DNA from: Haloarcula salinisoli
GTDB taxonomy: Archaea; Halobacteriota; Halobacteria; Halobacteriales; Haloarculaceae
DNA length: 64,000 nt
Direction: 5' to 3'
Assembly (NCBI RefSeq): GCF_019599405.1
Contig: NZ_RKLQ01000003.1
Location: forward strand, 124,001-188,000
Translations under genes and position numbers: made by a program
The notes under the pieces: generated by a model
Databases searched by the model: none
Seen by the model: the letters and a program-made list of their open reading frames with translations, nothing else
Told to the model about the DNA's origin: nothing
Part shown: piece after piece, positions 19,992 to 27,865 of the stretch
How positions within the stretch are numbered: position 1 is the first letter of the stretch
Layout: every line of letters starts with the position of its first letter

Positions 19992-20798
19992 TCACAGCGG
20001 CCCAGTGAGAAGCAGGTAGACGCCGGCGGTACTCACCGCGAGCCCGGCGGCCATCTTCGCCGGCGCGACCCATCTGGCGGTGCCGATCAGCTCTCGGGCG
20101 GGTTTCGCGGAGACGATGAACTCGCCGCTGGCATCGTCCCGCCGGAGCACGAGCCCGTTGGTGGTCCCTTCGTCCGTTTCGGCTCGCTCGGCCGCACCCA
20201 GGACGTACAGCTTCGCACCGATAGGTATCCATCGGGACGTGTACCGCTGCTCCTCGTTGGGCCCGGTGACGCCGTCCGTGTGCGGGACTCCGACGGTGCT
20301 GTACAGCTCGAGGAAGTCGGCGACCGCCGGTGGGGTCTGCTCGTTGGCCCCGACGCGGACCTGTTCCTCGTGTTCGGCCTCGAATTCGAGCGTGGTATCG
20401 GTGTCAGGGTCGACTCGCATCTGCCCGGTGCCGTCGTCGAGTTCGAACGCCGGCGCGATGGTGCCGCTGTCGATGGTCTTCCACTTGCCGCCGTCGTCGT
20501 TGCTGTCGTACCGTTCGACCCTGTACTCCGCGACCAGACACTCCTCGTCGCTGAAGGGCCGCGTCACGGACGCCTGTATCGGGTAGCCACGGCCTTCGAG
20601 TTCGGTTCGACCGACCGCCGCCGCCTCGACCGTCTCCGTCGGTGTGTCCTGAATCAGTCGCTTTCGCTGCCAGGTGCTGAAGCCGCTGTAGACGATATAC
20701 AGACCGACTCCGACGACCAGCAGGTAGCCAACGGTTCGTTCCGCGGTCCCACTCTGGAGGAGCCCGCCGAGCGCAGCCGCGACGGTGTCCACCATCAT
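19992..20798 (-). CDS. GIDE/BAM-domain membrane protein, paralogue 5
   Basis: A 268-aa protein (ATG at 20798; a GTG at 20819 would add seven residues). The N-terminal helix (TVGYLLVVGVGLYIVYSGF) is followed by RLIQDTPTETVEAAAVGRTE, ECLVAEYRVERYDSNDDGG, DDGTGQMRVDPDTDTTLEFE, YTSRWIPIGAKLYVLGAAE, GLVLRRDDASGEFIVSAKP and a C-terminal helix. It is the first gene of the seven-gene minus-strand run, with 107 nt to lemA, so lemA may also have its own promoter. Confidence 0.72.
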   Translation of the reverse strand: MMVDTVAAALGGLLQSGTAERTVGYLLVVGVGLYIVYSGFSTWQRKRLIQDTPTETVEAAAVGRTELEGRGYPIQASVTRPFSDEECLVAEYRVERYDSNDDGGKWKTIDSGTIAPAFELDDGTGQMRVDPDTDTTLEFEAEHEEQVRVGANEQTPPAVADFLELYSTVGVPHTDGVTGPNEEQRYTSRWIPIGAKLYVLGAAERAETDEGTTNGLVLRRDDASGEFIVSAKPARELIGTARWVAPAKMAAGLAVSTAGVYLLLTGPL

Positions 20799-20897
20799 CT
20801 CATGCCGCCCCCCGTTCACGTGCCATGCTCGATACGTTCACACAGCAACACATGAAAAATTCGGTGCTGTGGTGGCGACTCGCATACCGGCTGGCAC

Positions 20898-21566
20898 TCA
20901 CTCCAGCCCGAGCACGTCCAGATACCGGTCGTGGGCGTTCTCGTCGTGGCCGACGGCACCGTCGTACCGGACCTGCCCGCCGTCGAAGACCGTCAGCCGG
21001 TCGACGATAGCCTCGAACCGGCCGACGTGGTGGGTGACGACCAGGACCGTCCGGTCCTCGGTACAGAAATCCGCCAGAAAGTCCAGCAGGCGGCGTTTCG
21101 AGGCGTCGTCGAGTTCGCTGAACGGTTCGTCGAGCAGGAGATACGTGGGCCGTTTCAGAAAGCCCAGCGCGAGGTCGAGTTTCTTCTGCCACCCACCGGA
21201 GAGTGTGCCGGCCAGCTGGCCGGCGACACGGTCGAGCCCGAACACATCCAGTAGCCGCTCGCGCCAGGCGTCGTCGGGACAGCCCGACAGCCGGGCGAAG
21301 ACGTCGAGGTTCTCCGTTACCGTGAGCCCCGGATAGAAGGTCGGTGACTGGAAGCTACAGCCGATGGGCACGTCGGGGACGGTGACGGTGCCACTCGTCG
21401 GCCGAGTCAGCCCCAGCAGGAGGTCGAGCAGTGTGGTCTTCCCGCTGCCGTTGGGACCGACCAGACAGTGGACTTCGCCGGGCTGTAGTTCGAGGTCCAC
21501 GTCCTCGAGGGCGACCACGTCCCCGTAGGACTTGTTGACGCCGTCGAAGCGAATCGGTTCACTCAC
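20898..21566 (-). CDS. ABC transporter ATP-binding protein
   Basis: A 222-aa ABC ATPase. Walker A is GPNGSGKTT (about residues 34-42), the signature is LSGGWQKKLDLALGFL, Walker B is YLLLDEPFSELD, and the switch is VVTHH. The GTG at 21566 overlaps the permease stop and gives MSEPIRFDGV; a GTG three codons upstream is possible. It forms an ABC-2 type exporter with the next gene. The unusual signature LSGGWQKK and the short Q-loop region (CSFQSPTFYPG) are typical of drug or lipid exporters of the CcmA-like group. The substrate is unknown. Confidence 0.9.
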   Translation of the reverse strand: MSEPIRFDGVNKSYGDVVALEDVDLELQPGEVHCLVGPNGSGKTTLLDLLLGLTRPTSGTVTVPDVPIGCSFQSPTFYPGLTVTENLDVFARLSGCPDDAWRERLLDVFGLDRVAGQLAGTLSGGWQKKLDLALGFLKRPTYLLLDEPFSELDDASKRRLLDFLADFCTEDRTVLVVTHHVGRFEAIVDRLTVFDGGQVRYDGAVGHDENAHDRYLDVLGLE

Positions 21567-22641
21567 GGTAGCCACCCCGGTCGTAGTAGACGACCGTTCC
21601 GGCCAGAAAGAGCAGGCAAAGCGCGGTAAAGCCCGTCAGGCCCAGCAGGTAGTCGGCGTAGACCCCGACACCGTTACCCTTGAGAGAGACGCCCCGCTGG
21701 ACGACCATCGAGTAGTGCAGCGGGCTCGCCTTGGCTATCTCGCGGCGCAGCGGCGAGAAAAAGCCCGCCGGATACACCAGGTTCGAGAACGCGAGGCTCC
21801 CGAACATGATGGTGACGTTCACCATCCGGCCGACGGTCCGGAACCGGGTCAGGAACATCACCCCGAGGCTGATGGCGGTGAGATAGACGAACGTGAGGAG
21901 TGTGACGCCGATAGCGGTCGGCGCGACCAGGTCGACGGCGAAGTCCAGATACCACGCGATTGCCTGGAAGGTGAGTACAGGCACGAGCAAGAGCGGTGTG
22001 AGCACGACGAACTTGCTGGCGAGCAGTTGCCACAGCGAGGACTCCACGCGGATGCGCCGGAACACCTGCTGTTCGTCCGCGACGACGTAGGGGACGTACG
22101 CGAAGGCAAAGAGCAAAGTCACGAGCATCGCCCCGACGCTGACCAGGAACTCAGAGAGCGTGCGGTCCTCGCCGACCGCGGTGCGCTCGACGCTCACGTC
22201 GGCCGGCAGCACCTGCCCGGCCTGATACCGGAGGATGCTGGCGATAGCCAGCGAGGGCTGTTCGTAGGGAACCATCTCCTCCTCGACGTACATCTCGACG
22301 GTCACCTCGGCGTCTTTCTCCAGCAGGTCGGGCGGGACGACGAAGACGGCATACACCTCCTCGCGGGTGAGCGCGCGCATGGCCTGGTCGCGCTCGCCGA
22401 CCTCGTAGCTGTGTGGCTCCGCGAAGAAGGTCGTCACGCCCCGCATCGCCGTCATTTCGTCCTCGGTGACGTTCTCGTTCGCGGGGACGAGCGCGACCGG
22501 TGTGTCACGGGGGATGACCTGCTGGAACGCGACGGTCCCGGCCGCCACGATAGAGGGGAGGACGACGAGCACCAGGACGACGGTCGCGAGGTTGTGTCGC
22601 AGCCACCGCAGCTCCTTGTACAGCAGTGACCGCAGTGACAT
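21559..22641 (-). CDS. ABC-2 type transporter permease
   Basis: A 360-aa membrane protein. The first helix is near residues 15-35. A roughly 130-residue extracytoplasmic domain follows, including TREEVYAVFVVPPDLLEKDAEVTVEMY, and then five to six helices from residue about 170. This is the layout of ABC-2/YhgE-like exporters. The ATG overlaps the stop of the upstream gene, and the stop overlaps the ATPase start, giving a tightly coupled three-gene operon. Confidence 0.88.
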   Translation of the reverse strand: MSLRSLLYKELRWLRHNLATVVLVLVVLPSIVAAGTVAFQQVIPRDTPVALVPANENVTEDEMTAMRGVTTFFAEPHSYEVGERDQAMRALTREEVYAVFVVPPDLLEKDAEVTVEMYVEEEMVPYEQPSLAIASILRYQAGQVLPADVSVERTAVGEDRTLSEFLVSVGAMLVTLLFAFAYVPYVVADEQQVFRRIRVESSLWQLLASKFVVLTPLLLVPVLTFQAIAWYLDFAVDLVAPTAIGVTLLTFVYLTAISLGVMFLTRFRTVGRMVNVTIMFGSLAFSNLVYPAGFFSPLRREIAKASPLHYSMVVQRGVSLKGNGVGVYADYLLGLTGFTALCLLFLAGTVVYYDRGGYRE

Positions 22642-23603
22642 CAGAATTCCCCGTACAGATAGCGGACGGTCCGCTGGAACGCGCCCAGTGGCTGCTCGTA
22701 ACGCACTGTCACCGTCTTGTCCTCTCGCGTCACGTTCACCGAGTCAAGCGCCGCGGCGACGCTCTCGTTTTCGATGGTTTGCTGGCCGATGACCGCCGCA
22801 CCCTTCGTCGCCTGTTCGACCGTCTGGGCGTTCGCCCCGCTTGAGGCACCCAGTCGGACCGTCAGCCCGGCGTCGCCGCCCTCGATGTAGTACGTGCCCG
22901 AGGCGGTGTCGAGCTTCCGGTACGCCTCGGTGTTGAGGAAGCCGCCGCTGTCGCCGGGCACCCATCGCTCTGGCGCCGTGGTCGCGAAGCGAACCGTCCC
23001 GTTGTCCGTGTTCTCGTAGGTCTGCCGGAGCGGCCCCTCGACGGTGTCGGCGTCCCCCGCGTTCACGTCGATGGTGTCCCGAACCGCGGCCTGCGTGCCG
23101 ACGACGAGCTGCCCCTCGCCCAGCACCCCGATGTAGCGGTTGGAGGCGTTCGCGGGAGCGTAGACGGTCTGGCCGTTGTACGTCGTCGACTGATACGAGC
23201 TGTTCGTGGTGTCCTGAATGCCCTCGACGGCGGTGTCGATTTCGGCGTTCGTGTGCAGGACGAACCCGTGGTAGGCCGATTCGTTGGCCGACCGGTTGTC
23301 GCTGAAGACGACCACCTCGCGGGCTGGTCCGGGGTCGATACCGGTCTCGTTTCCGAAGGCTGCGGTGGCGTTGTCCGCCCCGCCCAGCGGCACGCCGCTG
23401 ACCACCACCTCGAACTGTGTGAGCCGGTCGCTGGTGATTGCCAGGTCGACCCGGACGAGGGTGTCGACGCCCGCCGGCACCTGGTTTATCGCGCCGGCCG
23501 AGTCCGAGCCACCGGTCAGCAAGAGCACCCCAGCGATAGCGACGACCGTGATACCCACTGCGAGCAGCAGCTTTTGTTTCGATATCCCGTCCCCTAACAC
23601 CAT
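22641..23603 (-). CDS. Membrane-anchored extracytoplasmic protein of the ABC exporter operon
   Basis: A 320-aa protein. A single N-terminal anchor (KLLLAVGITVVAIAGVLLLTG, residues about 10-30) is followed by a secreted domain rich in T, N and G with regular beta alternation. It is not a canonical solute-binding protein and I see no lipobox cysteine. A GTG five codons upstream is an alternative start. It is first in the operon with the permease and ATPase (start/stop overlap), so it is probably an accessory or cargo-recognition factor of that exporter. This last point is inference. Confidence 0.7.
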   Translation of the reverse strand: MVLGDGISKQKLLLAVGITVVAIAGVLLLTGGSDSAGAINQVPAGVDTLVRVDLAITSDRLTQFEVVVSGVPLGGADNATAAFGNETGIDPGPAREVVVFSDNRSANESAYHGFVLHTNAEIDTAVEGIQDTTNSSYQSTTYNGQTVYAPANASNRYIGVLGEGQLVVGTQAAVRDTIDVNAGDADTVEGPLRQTYENTDNGTVRFATTAPERWVPGDSGGFLNTEAYRKLDTASGTYYIEGGDAGLTVRLGASSGANAQTVEQATKGAAVIGQQTIENESVAAALDSVNVTREDKTVTVRYEQPLGAFQRTVRYLYGEF

Positions 23604-23694
23604 CTGTTTCTGCTCCACAATGTCGAGCCGATGGTAAATGTGTACTGATTAGTACCCCGAGCGGTTCCCGACGCCGCCGTCCGAAACGGCGGGA

Positions 23695-23754
23695 TTCTTA
23701 TAGCTACCCGCTTTGAGTGACCGGTAATGAGACCTACGAGCTTACAGGAGGTGA
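23695..23754 (+). promoter_or_regulatory. Promoter and Shine-Dalgarno of the ACT-hom operon
   Basis: TTCTTATAG at 23695-23703 is a TATA-like element. GGAGGTGA at 23747-23754 is a near-perfect anti-16S match 7 nt before the ATG at 23762. Together they indicate a short leadered mRNA and fix the start codon against an in-frame GTG at 23717. Strong Shine-Dalgarno sites are uncommon for first genes in haloarchaea. Confidence 0.6.
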
Positions 23755-23761
23755 GCGGGCG

Positions 23762-24295
23762 ATGAGCGACTCGACCGACGAGGTTCGGTCCTACACAGTG
23801 CGGCTCGAACTCGTCGACGAGCCGGGCGCACTGTTGAACGCGCTCGAACCCATCGCCAGCAACGGCGGCAACCTCCTCTCTATCTTCCACGAGCGGGGGA
23901 ACCTCACCCCGCGGGGCCACATCCCGGTCGAGGTCGACCTGGAGGCCACCCCGGAGCGCTTCGAGGGTATCGTCGAGGCGCTGCGCGGGGCCGGTATCAA
24001 CGTCATCCAGGCCGGCGCCGAGCGCTACAGCGAGGCCATGACGGTCGTCCTCTCGGGCCACCTCATCAACACCGACCTCTCCGACACCGTCTCGCGCATC
24101 CAGGAGGCGACCAACGCGACGGTGACCGACCTCTCGCTGTCCGCACCGGAAGGCACCGAAGACGCCTCGAGTGCGCGTATCCGGCTGGCGACCGAACAGG
24201 ACGCCGCCGAGGGCGTCATCGACACGGTCCGTGAGGTCGCAGGCGAGAAGGACCTGCGCGTCATCGAGCCGCTCGGGCCCGGAGGTGACCTATGA
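23762..24295 (+). CDS. ACT-domain amino-acid-binding regulatory protein
   Basis: A 177-aa protein of two tandem ACT domains. The first begins YTVRLELVDEPGALLNALEPI (residues about 11-31) with a GGNLLSIFHERG loop. The second begins MTVVLSGHLINTDLSDTVSRI near residue 94. The start is fixed by the Shine-Dalgarno site. It overlaps the homoserine dehydrogenase gene (ATGA), so it is a likely allosteric sensor or regulator of that enzyme or of aspartate-family synthesis. This follows from family and context and is not shown directly. Confidence 0.85.
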   Translation: MSDSTDEVRSYTVRLELVDEPGALLNALEPIASNGGNLLSIFHERGNLTPRGHIPVEVDLEATPERFEGIVEALRGAGINVIQAGAERYSEAMTVVLSGHLINTDLSDTVSRIQEATNATVTDLSLSAPEGTEDASSARIRLATEQDAAEGVIDTVREVAGEKDLRVIEPLGPGGDL

Positions 24296-25248
24296 GACTC
24301 GCCGTCATCGGCGCCGGCGCCGTCGGTTCCTCGGTCGTCGAACTCGCCGCCGACTACGGTCACACCGTCACCGCCTACGCCGACTCACAGAGCGCTGCCG
24401 TCGACCCCGACGGTATCGACGTCGAAGGGGCCTTCGAGCGAAAGCAAACCGATGGCATCGTCGGTGACGACGACCCGGCGACCGCGGTCGAGGGGCCCTA
24501 CGACGTGCTCGTGGAGGCCACGCCGACGACGCTGGGCGACGCCCAGCCCGGCTTCGGCCACGTCGAGGCCGCGCTCACGAACGACCGCCACGTCGTGCTG
24601 GCGAACAAGGGACCGGTGGCCGAGCGCTACGCCGACGTGCGCGCTCTCGAACGCGACAGCGCCGGCTCCGTGCTGTTCGAGGCGACCGTCGGCGGCGCGA
24701 TGCCGGTCCTCTCCACTATCGACGACTTCGACCCCGAACACATCACCGCGGTGCGTGGCGTGCTCAACGGCACCGCTAATTTCATTCTCTCGCGCATGGG
24801 CGCGGAGGGGCTAGGCTACGAGCACGTCCTGGCGGAGGCCCAGGACCTGGGCGTCGCCGAGGCCGACCCGACCTTCGACGTCGACGGCACCGACGCCGCG
24901 TTGAAAGGTGTGATCGTCGCGAACGTCCTCTCGGACGACGACACCGAGTACACGCTCGAAGACGCCGACGTCGAGGGCATCCAGGACATCGAGGGCTCCG
25001 CGTTAGAACTGGCCGCCGAGGACGGCCGAACTGTTCGGTTGATCGCCGAGGTCGTCGAGGGCGAGGTCCGGGTCGGTCCGCGGCTCGTCCCCGAGCACGC
25101 CCCGCTGGCCCCGACGGGCACGCGCAACATCGTCCAGCTGGAGACCGAACACGCCGGGCGGCTCAACATCTCCGGCCGGGGCGCCGGCGGCCCCGAGACC
25201 GCGAGTGCGGTGCTCGCCGACGTCGGGCGGCTGCCCGAGCTGTCGTAG
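24292..25248 (+). CDS. hom: Homoserine dehydrogenase
   Basis: A 318-aa NAD(P)-dependent enzyme that reduces aspartate semialdehyde to homoserine, leading to threonine and methionine. The Rossmann motif GAGAVGSS lies at residues 7-14. The catalytic Lys sits in VLANKGP near residue 105. The substrate-binding ATVGGAMPVL and GVLNGTANFILS motifs follow at about 129 and 157, with EAQDLGVAEADPTFDVDG after. It has no C-terminal ACT domain of its own; the upstream ACT protein probably supplies that function. Confidence 0.95.
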   Translation: MRLAVIGAGAVGSSVVELAADYGHTVTAYADSQSAAVDPDGIDVEGAFERKQTDGIVGDDDPATAVEGPYDVLVEATPTTLGDAQPGFGHVEAALTNDRHVVLANKGPVAERYADVRALERDSAGSVLFEATVGGAMPVLSTIDDFDPEHITAVRGVLNGTANFILSRMGAEGLGYEHVLAEAQDLGVAEADPTFDVDGTDAALKGVIVANVLSDDDTEYTLEDADVEGIQDIEGSALELAAEDGRTVRLIAEVVEGEVRVGPRLVPEHAPLAPTGTRNIVQLETEHAGRLNISGRGAGGPETASAVLADVGRLPELS

Positions 25249-25349
25249 GCCCACCGTAACCGCGGTGCCCCCTGTGTGGCCGCCACATACGACACACTCT
25301 CTCAAATCGCCAGACAGCGGGCCTCTCCGTGGCGCGGACTTTCGAAATC

Positions 25350-25358
25350 GTTTTATGA
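25350..25358 (+). promoter_or_regulatory. Putative TATA box of aEF-1alpha
   Basis: GTTTTATGA lies about 50 nt upstream of the aEF-1alpha ATG, implying a leader of about 25 nt. It is the best TATA-like sequence between hom and the gene. Confidence 0.4.
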
Positions 25359-25407
25359 ACCACCGGCTAAAGACTCCGATACAGCGCCCCTGCGCGTGAG
25401 AAACAAC

Positions 25408-26673
25408 ATGAGCGACGAACAACACCAGAACCTGGCCATCATCGGCCACGTCGACCACGGTAAGAGCACGCTCGTCGGCCGACTCCTGTACGAGACAGGA
25501 TCGGTCCCCGAGCACGTCATCGAACAGCACAAGGAAGAGGCAGAGGAGAAGGGCAAGGGCGGCTTCGAGTTCGCCTACGTCATGGACAACCTCGCCGAAG
25601 AGCGAGAGCGTGGTGTCACCATCGACATCGCCCACCAGGAGTTCAGCACGGACACCTACGACTTCACCATCGTCGACTGTCCCGGCCACCGCGACTTCGT
25701 GAAGAACATGATCACGGGCGCGAGCCAGGCCGACAACGCCGTCCTCGTCGTCGCCGCCGACGACGGTGTCCAGCCGCAGACCCAGGAGCACGTCTTCCTG
25801 GCCCGCACCCTGGGCATCGGCGAACTCATCGTCGCGGTCAACAAGATGGACCTCGTCGACTACGCCGAGTCCGACTACAAGACCACCGTCGAAGAGGTCA
25901 AGGACCTCCTCAACCAGGTCCGCTTCGACACCGACGACGCCGAGTTCATCCCGATTTCGGCCTTCGAGGGCGACAACATCGCCTCCGAGTCCGACAACAC
26001 GGGCTGGTACGACGGCGAAATCCTGCTCGAAGCCCTCAACAACCTGCCGGCCCCGGAGCCGCCGACGGACGCGCCGCTCCGACTGCCGATTCAGGACGTC
26101 TACACCATCTCCGGTATCGGTACCGTCCCTGTAGGCCGCGTCGAGACGGGTATCCTCAACACCGGCGACAACGTCAGCTTCCAGCCGTCTGACGTCTCCG
26201 GCGAGGTCAAGACCGTCGAGATGCACCACGAGGAAGTCCCCAAGGCCGAGCCCGGTGACAACGTCGGGTTCAACGTCCGTGGCGTCGGCAAGGACGACAT
26301 CCGCCGCGGTGACGTCTGTGGCCCCGCCGACGACCCGCCGTCGGTCGCCGAGACGTTCCAGGCCCAGATCGTCGTGATGCAGCACCCGTCGGTCATCACC
26401 GAGGGCTACACGCCGGTCTTCCACGCCCACACCGCACAGGTCGCCTGTACGGTCGAGTCCCTGGACAAGAAGATCGACCCCTCCTCCGGCGAGGTCGCCG
26501 AGGAGAACCCGGACTTCATCCAGAACGGCGACGCCGCCGTCGTGACGGTCCGACCCCAGAAACCCCTCAGCATCGAGCCGTCCTCCGAGATTCCGGAGCT
26601 CGGTTCGTTCGCGATTCGGGACATGGGTCAGACCATCGCCGCTGGGAAAGTCCTCAGCGTCAACGAGCGATAA
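25408..26673 (+). CDS. tuf: Translation elongation factor aEF-1alpha
   Basis: A 421-aa GTPase delivering aminoacyl-tRNA to the ribosome. The start at 25408 ([13 protein letters not shown]) gives the normal family length; the longer frame upstream is non-coding. Motifs are GHVDHGKST (G1), [11 protein letters not shown] (switch), DCPGHRDF (G3) and NKMDLVD (G4). rps10 follows 3 nt after the stop, the conserved tuf-rps10 pair. Confidence 0.97.
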   Translation: MSDEQHQNLAIIGHVDHGKSTLVGRLLYETGSVPEHVIEQHKEEAEEKGKGGFEFAYVMDNLAEERERGVTIDIAHQEFSTDTYDFTIVDCPGHRDFVKNMITGASQADNAVLVVAADDGVQPQTQEHVFLARTLGIGELIVAVNKMDLVDYAESDYKTTVEEVKDLLNQVRFDTDDAEFIPISAFEGDNIASESDNTGWYDGEILLEALNNLPAPEPPTDAPLRLPIQDVYTISGIGTVPVGRVETGILNTGDNVSFQPSDVSGEVKTVEMHHEEVPKAEPGDNVGFNVRGVGKDDIRRGDVCGPADDPPSVAETFQAQIVVMQHPSVITEGYTPVFHAHTAQVACTVESLDKKIDPSSGEVAEENPDFIQNGDAAVVTVRPQKPLSIEPSSEIPELGSFAIRDMGQTIAAGKVLSVNER

Positions 26674-26676
26674 CAC

Positions 26677-26988
26677 ATGTCCCAGCAGGCACGCGTTCGG
26701 CTCGCGGGCACGAGTCCCGAGGACCTGGACAACATCTGCGACGACGTGCGGGAGATCGCCGAGAAGACGGGGGTCGAACTGTCGGGCCCCGTCCCGCTCC
26801 CCACGAAGACGCTGGAAGTCCCCACCCGCAAGTCCCCCGACGGTGAGGGGACCGCGACGTGGGAACACTGGGAGATGCGCGTCCACAAGCGCCTCATCGA
26901 TATCGATGCCGACGAACGGGCCCTGCGCCAGCTGATGCGCATCCAGGTGCCCAACGACGTCTCCATCGAGATCGTCCTCGAGGACTGA
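26677..26988 (+). CDS. rps10: 30S ribosomal protein S10
   Basis: A 103-aa uS10 protein. It shows [20 protein letters not shown] at the N-terminus, the [19 protein letters not shown] loop, [12 protein letters not shown] and a C-terminal [13 protein letters not shown]. It is translated with aEF-1alpha. Confidence 0.97.
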   Translation: MSQQARVRLAGTSPEDLDNICDDVREIAEKTGVELSGPVPLPTKTLEVPTRKSPDGEGTATWEHWEMRVHKRLIDIDADERALRQLMRIQVPNDVSIEIVLED

Positions 26989-27114
26989 GTGAAGCGCCAG
27001 CTTCACGACGGTCGGAAGACAGACGTCTTCCGGGACTGAGCAGAATCTCCGATTCTGCGAAGGTCGAGGCGCGCCCTGCGGGCGCGACTCGGAACTGAGC
27101 GGAACCGGAGGTTC
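26989..27114 (+). repeat. Array of five stem-loops downstream of rps10
   Basis: Five hairpins follow one another. GTGAAGC/GCTTCAC is at 26989-27006, CGGAAGAC/GTCTTCCG at 27013-27032, GCAGAATC/GATTCTGC at 27040-27058, CGCGCCC/GGGCGCG at 27070-27086 and GAACC/GGTTC at 27102-27114. A short linker ACTGAG precedes hairpins 1, 3 and 5. A second linker (CGACGGTC or CGAAGGTC) precedes hairpins 2 and 4, so the array looks like repeated two-hairpin modules. No gene is seen between rps10 and the tRNA. Confidence 0.7.
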
Positions 27115-27216
27115 AGCGAGGGCCGCTCGACGGCTCTCCGGCTCGCACCCCGAATCGCTGGCCGGGACACACTCCACATTCGTGTGCATCGCTATCGAAA
27201 ATCGCCCTCACGCGCA

Positions 27217-27227
27217 GGGTTTTTACC
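27217..27227 (+). promoter_or_regulatory. Putative TATA box of tRNA-Ala
   Basis: GGGTTTTTACC is centred about 30 nt upstream of the mature tRNA 5' end, the normal archaeal spacing. Confidence 0.5.
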
Positions 27228-27251
27228 ACCCCGCGTTCGAGAGGCACGTGC

Positions 27252-27323
27252 GGGCTCGTAGATCAGTGGCAGATCGCTTCCTTCGCAAGGAAGAGGCCCC
27301 GGGTTCAAATCCCGGCGAGTCCA
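27252..27323 (+). tRNA. tRNA-Ala (anticodon CGC)
   Basis: A 72-nt cloverleaf. The acceptor stem GGGCTCG pairs with CGAGTCC and contains the G3-U70 wobble pair that identifies alanine tRNAs. The anticodon stem is CTTCC/GGAAG with loop TTCGCAA (anticodon CGC, reading GCG). The T arm is CCGGG-TTCAAAT-CCCGG. There is no intron, and the final A at 27323 is the discriminator base. Its last 32 nt are the attachment site for the integrated element on the right, so the integrated copy leaves the tRNA intact. Confidence 0.95.
27292..27323 (+). repeat. attL: 32-bp attachment repeat inside tRNA-Ala
   Basis: The sequence from AGAGGCCCCGGG to GGCGAGTCCA covers the variable-loop edge, T arm and acceptor 3' strand of the tRNA. 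It is identical to 38525-38556. Confidence 0.9.
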
Positions 27324-27517
27324 TGCGAATTTCGCTCGTTCGGTAATCGCCACATAGCGGTCGTTCTTTATATAACCCATACACCGTTGAGCCGCGTGTT
27401 CGCTCCGTCACGAGGCACGGATTGCCGGTTGTGTGTTGATGATTTTTCGGAGTCCACTGCGCGCCGTATGGTGGTTTTGGAAAATGACAGAGGAGAGCTT
27501 GTGCGCCAGTCAGCTAT

Positions 27518-27865
27518 TCAGAGTGGGAAGCCGTACAGGAATACCATAATAATCGGTCCAGCACCGTACAGGAGCAATGCGACCTTGTAAAATTCGGATG
27601 ACATACTCGTCTTTGTCAGATAGGAAACGGATGCGACAACTGCGAATACAACCGCTATAGCGGTGTATGCACGCCACATCTGAGCGAGTTGATTCCAAAT
27701 CGGATATGCAGTCGAGAAGACCAAACCACCAGCACTCGCAATTCCTACTCTACCGATGTGGCCCTGACGAAGCTGTTGAACCCCAATAAGTGCAAGTACA
27801 GCCACTGATGCCTGCATTGGGACTGATAATTGTATGAACTGCTGGACTGGGTTGGTGATTTGCAT
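27518..27865 (-). CDS. Small membrane protein in element (hypothetical)
   Basis: A 115-aa protein, ATG at 27865 (MQITNPVQQFIQ). Three hydrophobic helices lie at about residues 14-30, 42-58 and 66-84, followed by a fourth short segment (FYKVALLLYGAGPIIMVFLY). An AT-rich stretch upstream (AATAATATAAAC) could be its promoter. There is no recognised family. It is AT-rich compared with host genes and close to attL. Cargo of unknown role. Confidence 0.5.
   Translation of the reverse strand: MQITNPVQQFIQLSVPMQASVAVLALIGVQQLRQGHIGRVGIASAGGLVFSTAYPIWNQLAQMWRAYTAIAVVFAVVASVSYLTKTSMSSEFYKVALLLYGAGPIIMVFLYGFPL

Noticed and set aside
25276-25407. N-terminal extension of aEF-1alpha
   Set aside because: The extension has no resemblance to the family, and the start at 25408 gives the standard length and N-terminus.
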